This document shows, piece by piece, positions 1 through 4,925 of a stretch of 5,020 nucleotides of DNA (within the stretch, counting starts at the first letter, position 1; each line of letters opens with the position of its first letter). The stretch is from Candidatus Zipacnadia bacterium. Lineage in GTDB: Bacteria > Armatimonadota > Zipacnadia > Zipacnadales > Zipacnadaceae. Made by a program: the position numbers and the translations under genes. The notes beneath the pieces were generated by a model. That model searched no databases and was not told the origin of the DNA. It was given only the letters and a program-made list of their open reading frames with translations. Where the stretch lies: positions 1 to 5,020 of the forward strand of contig JALGTI010000231.1 in the NCBI GenBank assembly GCA_029821455.1. Direction: 5' to 3'.

Positions 1-13
1 GGATAAGGCAGAT

Positions 14-559
14 ATGGCCAAGGCCTCATGCGAGGAGTGGATCCACACTGTGCTGAAAGACAAATGGATACCTGCAGACCTCAGCGACAGACTGTTGGCC
101 ATCAATGACGATGTGCCTGCCGAGATCGGAGACCAGACAGAGAGGCAAAAGGTCCTCTTGGATGCAGTGCGAGTACGCTACAGAATCGAAGACTACTACA
201 TCCAAGTCGTGCAAACGTCGTTCGCCATAGCCGTAGCTGTAAGGCCAACGTACATAGAACCACGTCTCGCCTCTGAGGAAGCCTACTATGGCTCTGAGAA
301 GTACCACAAGAGGTTGGCTATTGAAGTATTTGATCTGTTTCTTACCGAGCCGGGAAAGGTTGTTTATTCGTCCATGACAAGCGTTGCTTCGCAGGATGGA
401 GTAATCTGTGGCAAGCCAGCTTTGAGCATTCGTCCTAGCTTCTCAAACCATTGGTGTGGACTAGTTACCTGGTGGACGGATGGAGAAAGTCTGGCGTTTC
501 TTTGCGGAAAATCGCAGCGTGGTCCGCTGGCACCACCTGTGCTGAAGGACTGGTTTTGA
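14..559 (+). CDS. Hypothetical soluble protein, 181 residues, unknown family
   Basis: I do not recognise this protein. It has no signal peptide and no membrane-length hydrophobic segment, so it is probably cytoplasmic. The first half is charged and probably helical (residues 5-60). The second half looks strand-rich, with an aromatic stretch around residues 140-165 that includes W147, W153 and W154, and four scattered cysteines (C6, C132, C148, C164) with no clear metal-site spacing. The start is plausible because AAGG at bases 5-8 sits five bases before the ATG. There is, however, no in-frame stop between the window edge and this ATG, so a longer N-terminus cannot be excluded. The gene converges on the minus-strand cluster and is followed directly by a transposase fragment, so it may belong to a different, possibly accessory, region. 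An immunity-type or SMI1-like small protein is one thought, but no motif supports it. The coding call rests on the long open frame and the ribosome-binding site. Confidence 0.6.
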   Translation: MAKASCEEWIHTVLKDKWIPADLSDRLLAINDDVPAEIGDQTERQKVLLDAVRVRYRIEDYYIQVVQTSFAIAVAVRPTYIEPRLASEEAYYGSEKYHKRLAIEVFDLFLTEPGKVVYSSMTSVASQDGVICGKPALSIRPSFSNHWCGLVTWWTDGESLAFLCGKSQRGPLAPPVLKDWF

Positions 560-627
560 GCACGCACTGTGTGACAACCGGGTCCACCTAACACAGCGCC
601 CCTCTTTCCATACTATCAAGGTCACCG

Positions 628-786
628 GATGATTTCACTTTCCGTCATAACCGGCGCAAGTCGCGTGACGTGGGCAAGATATTCTATCGGATGCTGCAGG
701 GCGCGGTGACCACCGAAGCCACGCCCTACTGGCGTCTCATTGACCGTCCGGCGCCCGACCAGCCACTCAAAAACCAATCAAGGTGA
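628..786 (+). pseudogene. C-terminal remnant of an ISXO2-like (IS1595-family) transposase
   Basis: Read from 628, the plus strand encodes 52 residues ending at a TGA (784-786). They begin DDFTFRHNRRKSRDVGKIFY, continue RMLQGAVTTEATPYWRLID, and end in a polar tail. This matches the known C-terminus of ISXO2-like DDE transposases (IS1595 family), where a YLDEFxFRxNRR segment is followed by SR, then an FYRLLQxAV helix and a PYxxL motif. The sequence fragment is seen directly; the family assignment is from memory of the domain. Recognisable similarity starts abruptly at about 628, directly after the D/E-F position, and nothing upstream resembles the zinc-ribbon or the DDE catalytic core. The bases just before it (560-627) are unrelated spacer and the previous gene ends at 559. 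It therefore cannot be an active transposase and is best read as the relic of a deleted element. There is no start codon or ribosome-binding site for it. Confidence 0.82.
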
Positions 787-824
787 CTGAAGTGGATACC
801 CCATTTGAAGAATTGTGACAGCGA

Positions 825-839
825 GCCACAACTTGTGGC
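825..839. repeat. 15-base near-perfect palindrome in the convergent gap
   Basis: GCCACAA (825-831) and TTGTGGC (833-839) are exact inverted repeats around one base. As RNA this would fold as a five-pair stem with a five-base loop. A further TTGTG copy at 813-817 could pair with CACAA (827-831) instead. No T-run follows on either strand, so a classic intrinsic terminator is not supported. It could be a weak bidirectional terminator for the converging genes, a protein-binding palindrome, or part of the end of the degraded insertion sequence. Confidence 0.35.
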
Positions 840-875
840 CTGCTCTGGCCTGTGCAGATTTGCTGGACAGGGAGG

Positions 876-1538
876 TCAGCTGCCTTCCTCTATCCGACCG
901 TGGCGGATGGATATTGTGCGTTCAGCGTATTCCTCAGCCCAGCGCTCGTGCGTGACTAAAACAACAGTGCCGCCTTGTCTGTGAAACTCTGCCAGATACT
1001 CGATGATCTGCAAGCCAGTTTCAGGGTCCAAGTTGCCCGTTGGTTCGTCGGCTAGAAGCAGCCAGGGACGGTTGCTAAGAGCTCTTGCCACCGCGGTTCG
1101 TTGCCTTTCACCAGTACTCAGCTCGGCTGGCTTGTGAGCCAAGCGTTGACCTATCCCAAAGTGATTTAGCAGCTGGCACGCTGTATGCCTTCGCGCATCC
1201 GGAGAAACCAACATAGTGGGGAGCAGGACATTCTCCAACGCGCTAAGATAGGGCACAAGGTGATAGCTCTGGAACACAAACCCCACATTCTGAGCCCTAA
1301 AGCGGGCTCTCTCCCGATTCGACAAGTGGTAGATATCTGCATCGTTGACTAGAACTCGCCCCCGCGTGGGACGTATCATGCCAGCAATAGTCAGCAGCAA
1401 GGTGGATTTGCCGCTGCCGCTGGGCCCCTTGACGACTACGAACTCGCTATTCCTCACGGTCAAACTGACCTCATCGAGAGCTCTTACTTCGCCGCGCCGG
1501 CTGCGGTAGACTTGGCTAACGTTCTCCAACTGGATCAT
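876..1538 (-). CDS. ABC transporter ATP-binding protein, LolD/MacB type
   Basis: This is the ATPase of a MacB/LolD-type ABC system; it would hydrolyse ATP on the cytoplasmic face of the membrane and drive the adjacent permease. Numbered from this start (220 residues), the order is complete: Walker A GPSGSGKST (38-46), Q-loop FVFQSYH (Q90), signature LSTGERQ (140-146), Walker B LLLADEP (160-166) with catalytic Glu165, D-loop NLD (169-171) and H-loop VTHE (His197). Length is normal for stand-alone LolD-like ATPases. The signature has Thr where LSGGE is canonical, a common variant. An ATG six bases upstream (1544) is in frame, but GGAGGA (1545-1550) abuts it with no spacing, whereas it lies six bases before the ATG at 1538. 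The product then begins MIQLENV, as is usual in the family. The permease stop overlaps the upstream ATG, so the two genes are translationally coupled. The substrate cannot be read from the ATPase. Confidence 0.95.
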   Translation of the reverse strand: MIQLENVSQVYRSRRGEVRALDEVSLTVRNSEFVVVKGPSGSGKSTLLLTIAGMIRPTRGRVLVNDADIYHLSNRERARFRAQNVGFVFQSYHLVPYLSALENVLLPTMLVSPDARRHTACQLLNHFGIGQRLAHKPAELSTGERQRTAVARALSNRPWLLLADEPTGNLDPETGLQIIEYLAEFHRQGGTVVLVTHERWAEEYAERTISIRHGRIEEGS

Positions 1539-1540
1539 AC

Positions 1541-2677
1541 TCATTCCTCCGTCAACGTCACGGCCGGGTCTTGCGTCACGGCGATCATAGCTGGAAGAAA
1601 GCTGGCAAGCGTTGCGACCAGCGGCGTGACGAACACCAACGGAATAAGGAGGTCGTATGCCGGTCGGACCTTACTAAATGTAAGCTTGAATATTTCCGGC
1701 CCGACGTGCAATGCGAGAGCAGTGCCCACGGCAAAGCCCACCGCAGCGCCCAAGAGACCTATGAAGGCCGCGCGGCCTAGAAACAACGCCGCGATGTGGC
1801 TTGAGCCAAAGCCCAACGCGCGCAGGATGCCGATCTCTGTGCGGCGTTCGCGGACATTGAGTAGTGAGAGCAATCCGACCCACGCGGCGCAGACGGCCAA
1901 TACCGCCGCCACGATGAATCCCACGTGCTTTTCTACCATTTGGCGGGTCTCAGAGCGAGCAGTGGCAATGCTTCGCAGTTCGACTATCTGTGTGCCAGGC
2001 AAAACCCCGGAAATCTCTTCCTGAAGTTCAGCCATGGTACCACCACATAAGCATTGTAGGGCCTGAATGGTGTTGATCCGGCCCCTCATGCCCAGGACTT
2101 CCTGAACGTCGTGAAGATGAGCATAGATACGAATGTCTTCCTTGCTGCCGGCTTCGAGAACAACTCGCTGGACGGTTAGTTTCTTACCCAGCAGATCAAT
2201 TGTGTCTTTGCGCTTAATACCTAGGCTGTGGGCTATCGCATAGCCCACATAGCAGGCGCCACGAGGTATCTTGTATCCCATTGGAGCCTTCTTCCGCGCG
2301 TCAATGGCAGTACGCTCAGCAAGGACGCCGGTCAGCAGAATCGCGCGGCCACGCCACCTTACCTTCTTCTCAAGCGTTGCCACATAATGGTCGGCGGCGA
2401 TACCAGGCGTTTCGGCGAGCCGCCGGAGGTACTCCTCGGGCATATCACCCTTGGCAGAATCGGCTGCCCAATAGTCAGCCAGGTCCGTTTCCTTGGGTAA
2501 GATAAGCACGTTGAAGCCTAGGTTCCGCATCAGCCGCGTGGTCTCAATGTTAGAAGCGCGGCCCATTGTTAGTAGGGCTACAAACAATGCCACTGCCATA
2601 GCTACCGCGAGCAAGCCCAACAGAAAGCTCAGCTTTCGGTGCTGTACTTCGCGCAGCAGTAAGCGCATAATGGACAT
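1541..2677 (-). CDS. MacB/FtsX-family ABC transporter permease
   Basis: This is the membrane subunit of a type VII ABC transporter. It has a short basic N-terminus, TM1 (about 18-38), an extracytoplasmic domain of about 210 residues (41-250), then TM2 (253-275), TM3 (296-325) and TM4 (343-366). The cytoplasmic loop RERRTEIGILRALGF (276-290) is the classic MacB/FtsX coupling motif that contacts the ATPase, and the DPAVTL ending (370-375) is also typical. In this family the outer domain undergoes mechanical movement to extrude a lipid, peptide or lipoprotein, or to control a cell-wall enzyme. At 378 residues it is near the usual length. The start is well supported: GAGGAG (2686-2691) is eight bases before the ATG. 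The outer domain has a Cys-Leu-Cys pair (209-211). No HlyD-type adaptor is visible. The 116 bases upstream, to the prepilin stop, show no clear promoter or terminator. The substrate is unknown. Confidence 0.93.
   Translation of the reverse strand: MSIMRLLLREVQHRKLSFLLGLLAVAMAVALFVALLTMGRASNIETTRLMRNLGFNVLILPKETDLADYWAADSAKGDMPEEYLRRLAETPGIAADHYVATLEKKVRWRGRAILLTGVLAERTAIDARKKAPMGYKIPRGACYVGYAIAHSLGIKRKDTIDLLGKKLTVQRVVLEAGSKEDIRIYAHLHDVQEVLGMRGRINTIQALQCLCGGTMAELQEEISGVLPGTQIVELRSIATARSETRQMVEKHVGFIVAAVLAVCAAWVGLLSLLNVRERRTEIGILRALGFGSSHIAALFLGRAAFIGLLGAAVGFAVGTALALHVGPEIFKLTFSKVRPAYDLLIPLVFVTPLVATLASFLPAMIAVTQDPAVTLTEE
1545..1550 (-). promoter_or_regulatory. Ribosome-binding site GGAGGA that decides the ATPase start
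   Basis: On the minus strand GGAGGA lies inside the last codons of the permease gene. It touches the ATG at 1544 but is six bases from the in-frame ATG at 1538, which favours the shorter ATPase. The arrangement places ATPase initiation right at the permease stop (1541-1543), the usual layout for coupled synthesis of equal subunits. Confidence 0.75.
2227..2249. repeat. 10-base-pair perfect hairpin inside the permease gene
   Basis: TGTGGGCTAT (2227-2236) and ATAGCCCACA (2240-2249) are exact inverted repeats around CGC. In the permease mRNA this forms a tight stem with a three-base loop, covering codons for roughly residues 143-150 in the outer domain. No T-run follows. It may be chance from the codons used or a pausing or binding element. 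Confidence 0.5.
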
Positions 2678-2793
2678 ACTAGTTTCTCCTCAAGAGAAGC
2701 GCGCTCGCTATCGCTCTGGCATGTAGTCAAATCTATACAGCGCAAGGCTCGGTCCGCGCTTCGGGCATCGTCACATGATCGTGCTTACCAGAG

Positions 2794-3453
2794 CTACTTG
2801 AAGACGAGCTTGGCCGGAGCGCCCTGGAATTTCACATGGCCATCCACATAACATATGTTGATGGAGCCTCTATGTGAGCCGTGAAGGGTAACGCCATGCT
2901 CAGTGCGTGTGAGTTTGCACCAAGCGTCTGACCACAGCCAGCAGTCGCTGTCCCACTGCTCGCTCATGATTCGCGGCGCGTTGCCTGTCCGCTTAGGCAG
3001 GAAGCCCCACGAAATCCAGGTGCTGTAGCTAGGTTTGGCTGGGTTGACAGTGCTGGGTATCTGGTCATAGCTAAAGCAATAATAGCCGATGTTGCCGGCC
3101 GCCTTGTTGGCCTCCGTCGGTACGAAGTCCGGCATCCACTTCCGTACTTTGAAAGACGAAGGGCAGTACATAATCCGCATGTTCTGGATGTAAGGGAGGA
3201 TCTGGCTCACCAGCCGGGCGTGCGTGGTGCTGCTGTTACACGCGTAATAGTCGCAGGGTAACAGTTCGTCGTAATCTTGAGCGTACATGTGGCTGGCAAG
3301 ACCAAGCTGGCGGAGATTTGAGAGGCAGCTCGTCTTGCGAGCTGCCTCGCGCGCTCTCGCAAAGACGGGAAACAACATCGCCGCCAGTATAGCAATGATC
3401 GCGATGACAACCAGGAGTTCAATCAAGGTGAACCCCCAGTTTCTGTTTATCAT
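2794..3453 (-). CDS. Type IV prepilin-like protein with H-X9-DG C-terminal motif
   Basis: This is a prepilin-like (pseudopilin-like) secreted protein. The N-terminus is a textbook class III signal: basic leader MINRNWG, predicted cleavage after Gly7, Phe8 as the N-methylated residue, Glu12 as the mature Glu5, and a hydrophobic helix to about residue 30. The block FPVFARAREAARKTSCLSN (28-46) followed by MYAQDYDE (56-63) is characteristic of the very large prepilin-like families of Armatimonadota and relatives. The C-terminus carries His194 and Asp204-Gly205, the H-X9-DG motif, then HVKF. Eight cysteines lie in the mature part, so disulfides are likely. At 219 residues it is of usual length. 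AGAAGG (3461-3466) is seven bases before the ATG. The role of H-X9-DG proteins is not well defined; a surface or pseudopilus component is inferred. No prepilin peptidase or assembly ATPase is in the window. It is codirectional with the ABC genes, so co-transcription is possible but unproven. Confidence 0.93.
   Translation of the reverse strand: MINRNWGFTLIELLVVIAIIAILAAMLFPVFARAREAARKTSCLSNLRQLGLASHMYAQDYDELLPCDYYACNSSTTHARLVSQILPYIQNMRIMYCPSSFKVRKWMPDFVPTEANKAAGNIGYYCFSYDQIPSTVNPAKPSYSTWISWGFLPKRTGNAPRIMSEQWDSDCWLWSDAWCKLTRTEHGVTLHGSHRGSINICYVDGHVKFQGAPAKLVFK
3322..3348. repeat. 11-base-pair perfect hairpin inside the prepilin gene
   Basis: GAGGCAGCTCG (3322-3332) and CGAGCTGCCTC (3338-3348) pair perfectly around a five-base loop. 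The hairpin falls on the codons for EAARKTSCL, just after the hydrophobic helix. The protein motif is conserved in the family, but the exact pairing depends on codon choice. There is no T-run, so it is not an intrinsic terminator. Confidence 0.6.
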
Positions 3454-3480
3454 GAACCTGCCTTCTTCGGCTCTTGCACG

Positions 3481-3495
3481 CAGGGATGCGCCCTG
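3481..3495. repeat. Short hairpin upstream of the prepilin gene
   Basis: CAGGG (3481-3485) and CCCTG (3491-3495) are inverted repeats around five bases, lying 27 bases before the prepilin start within the 89-base gap (3454-3542). It would form a modest stem in the leader mRNA. No promoter consensus I trust is visible in this gap. Confidence 0.3.
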
Positions 3496-3541
3496 TTGTA
3501 TCCTACAGCGCGTCGGTTACGCTTTGCGCAGGCAATGCCAG

Positions 3542-3571
3542 GCTACGCTGTCCTGCTCCGGCGTAGCAGGA
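3542..3571. repeat. Two mutually exclusive hairpins at the end of the 416-residue gene
   Basis: GCTACGC (3542-3548) can pair with GCGTAGC (3561-3567), and TCCTGCT (3551-3557) can pair with AGCAGGA (3565-3571). The two seven-base-pair stems share bases 3565-3567, so only one can form fully at a time. The first includes the stop codon (3543-3545). Neither is followed by a T-run on the minus strand. This could shape read-through or mRNA decay between this gene and the prepilin gene, but it may also be chance. Confidence 0.4.
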
Positions 3572-4793
3572 GTATCACACTGCCCCCCAGTACGATGAGT
3601 ACCAAAGCGAGTATCAAACCGAGGACTACTCGTAAGCTGCGTTGCTCAATCGTCGGGGGCGCACTGTCGGTGCGCGTCGCGCCTGGCGCCTCAGTTTCCT
3701 GTGGCGCCACGGAGAACTCAATATAGCCTGGACTCGCCGGAAGAGCGAACCTATCCTCCGTGCTGCCGGCATCAGGGCCTCCATCGCCACCCTGGCTCCC
3801 CGCGGTATCCAGGGACGTCCACACGCCCCCCAAGGTCGCCGCCACTGCCGGGCTATTAGGATCGAACCCCAGCTCGTCGTAGACTTGTCTCTGCAAGTCC
3901 TCTCCCCAAACCAATGGCGTAGCAGGACCTAGCAACCAGCGTGGGTCCATGGTGCATGTGCAGTTCCTGCCCAAGAGGAGAAAGGTGTCTACCAATATAG
4001 CCTTCGAGATCTTATCGGCGCTGAGCACCGGCCCGATTCGACGCCCCATGCCAAATAGTACAGCCACACGCGCCTGTGCCGTGTTGCCAGGCTCTAGGCC
4101 AACGCTCCACATAAGGACTCTCTCAGCAGCATCACCGGGCGAGAGCGTGATTATGTACGGAGCGTTCGCGATCTTCTGCCCCATCTCTGTGGTTGTACCA
4201 AGCACTGCGTTCTTTGCCGCCGTCACCGCTTGTGCGACCCGAGGATTTTCTACCGCATCGGCGCCTCTAACGAGTACGACCACACACCAGTGTGTGACGA
4301 TATGTGCTGTGAGCTCCTCACGCTTCGGCGACACAACGATGCTCCGCACAACTTCCTGAACCGCCTCCTTAGAGGCCATGTCTGGACCGAGGCCTGGCAG
4401 ACTGATCGCATCGTCCTGCGGTGATAGAAGCAGCGCTGTCGGGAGGTTCTCGCGGGCCGGCGAGTCGAGGTGAGGATTCGCTTCGTGGCTGGGCTGCTGG
4501 TCGAGGTTGACTACCTCAACCTCTACGTTGGAATCGCACAGATAATCATCCGCCGCTTGCATAAGCCACTGTGCCAACTGTTTCTTTGAGGGGGTGCGGT
4601 CGTTGACGAATACAGTAAGCCTATACGGCGCTGGGTCACGAACGATGAAGCCCGCGTCGCGGATCGAATAGGGACAGCCGAGCGCCGCTGTAAGAAAGCC
4701 GCATTGCCAAACAAGGCTGATTATGAAAACGACGCCGACATAGCATTTCAGTAGGGCTAGATTAACGCTGAGCATTGCGTGTGTCAAGTTCAT
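3543..4793 (-). CDS. Membrane-anchored extracytoplasmic protein, unknown family, 416 residues
   Basis: I cannot name the family. It has an N-terminal hydrophobic segment (about 18-38) ending TAALGC, a large outer part (41-330), a Gly/Pro/Ser/Thr-rich linker (331-385), and a C-terminal TM (389-409) followed by RRSR. That predicts an extracytoplasmic domain tethered to the membrane. Residues 58-135 resemble a thioredoxin-type order: strand LTVFV, helix 69-84, strand VEVEVVNLD, then LPTALLL, where the Pro sits like the family's cis-Pro; the catalytic CXXC is absent. A second alpha/beta region follows (160-325) with FGMGRR (247-252) and a Cys-Thr-Cys pair (278-280). The thioredoxin idea is inference. 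AALGC (36-40) also fits a loose lipobox, so Cys40 might be lipidated. An in-frame TAG lies upstream and neither ATG (4793 or 4775) has a good Shine-Dalgarno. The stop lies 89 bases before the prepilin start. As first gene of the minus-strand run it is a candidate partner of the ABC complex. Confidence 0.85.
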   Translation of the reverse strand: MNLTHAMLSVNLALLKCYVGVVFIISLVWQCGFLTAALGCPYSIRDAGFIVRDPAPYRLTVFVNDRTPSKKQLAQWLMQAADDYLCDSNVEVEVVNLDQQPSHEANPHLDSPARENLPTALLLSPQDDAISLPGLGPDMASKEAVQEVVRSIVVSPKREELTAHIVTHWCVVVLVRGADAVENPRVAQAVTAAKNAVLGTTTEMGQKIANAPYIITLSPGDAAERVLMWSVGLEPGNTAQARVAVLFGMGRRIGPVLSADKISKAILVDTFLLLGRNCTCTMDPRWLLGPATPLVWGEDLQRQVYDELGFDPNSPAVAATLGGVWTSLDTAGSQGGDGGPDAGSTEDRFALPASPGYIEFSVAPQETEAPGATRTDSAPPTIEQRSLRVVLGLILALVLIVLGGSVILLLRRSRTA

Positions 4794-4925
4794 AAGGATG
4801 CAGGGAATGGTCTAGAAGAGGGAGGAACTTCATATATATGCAGGGGCTGGCAGCGAGAGGGAGGATTAATCTTTCTCAGCAGGAATGGTGCCGGCAGGTC
4901 AACCACTGTTCCGGAGGTCTAGACA
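4794..4925. promoter_or_regulatory. Divergent intergenic region with palindrome and short direct repeats
   Basis: These 132 bases separate the minus-strand cluster from the plus-strand gene at 4926, so promoters for both should lie here. Visible elements are a perfect AT-rich palindrome CATATATATG (4831-4840), which gives a -10-like TATATA on both strands; a 10-base direct repeat AGAGGGAGGA (4817-4826 and 4856-4865); and GGTCTAGA at 4809-4816 and again at 4916-4923, the second extended to the palindrome GTCTAGAC (4917-4924). I could not match a good -35 box to the palindrome on either strand, so no specific promoter is claimed. Confidence 0.4.
4913..4918 (+). promoter_or_regulatory. Strong ribosome-binding site GGAGGT for the gene at 4926
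   Basis: GGAGGT lies seven bases before the ATG at 4926, an ideal Shine-Dalgarno placement. It is the main reason to call a gene start at the right edge, where only 95 coding bases are visible. Confidence 0.75.

Larger units (their letters stand above)
560..875. other. Convergent intergenic region (316 bases) with IS remnant and weak hairpins
   Basis: This gap lies between the plus-strand gene ending at 559 and the minus-strand ATPase ending at 876, so transcripts from both sides should terminate here. Most of it is the transposase fragment at 628-786, described separately. Just after the first gene, CTGTGT (567-572) can pair with ACACAG (591-596) across an 18-base loop, but no T-run follows. 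A stronger palindrome lies at 825-839. I see no convincing Rho-independent terminator on either strand and no other gene. Confidence 0.5.

Noticed and set aside
26..307. Minus-strand open frame (93 residues) opposite the first gene
   Set aside because: It lies wholly antisense to the longer plus-strand frame that has a ribosome-binding site, and it shows no recognisable protein features.
825..839. Palindrome in the convergent gap as an intrinsic terminator
   Set aside because: The stem has no T-run on either side and a very short loop, so it is kept only as a palindrome.
1512..2024. Long plus-strand open frame (170 residues) opposite the permease
   Set aside because: It is antisense to a permease with clear family motifs, has low-complexity Ala/Thr/Asn/Arg composition typical of a shadow frame, and has no ribosome-binding site.
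3543..3660. C-terminal TM plus arginines as a sortase, PEP-CTERM or GlyGly-CTERM sorting signal
   Set aside because: No LPXTG, PEP or GG-type recognition motif directly precedes the helix; LPASPG is over 30 residues upstream. A plain membrane anchor explains it.
4281..4296. CACACAC / GTGTGTG inverted repeat in the 416-residue gene
   Set aside because: It is a dinucleotide-rich simple sequence inside coding DNA with a two-base centre; likely chance.
4759..4787. Minus-strand perfect TTGACA (4782-4787) with TAATCT 17 bases downstream (4759-4764), promoter-like
   Set aside because: It lies inside the 416-residue gene just after its start, the -10 match is poor, and no usable in-frame start follows, so it cannot be that gene's promoter.
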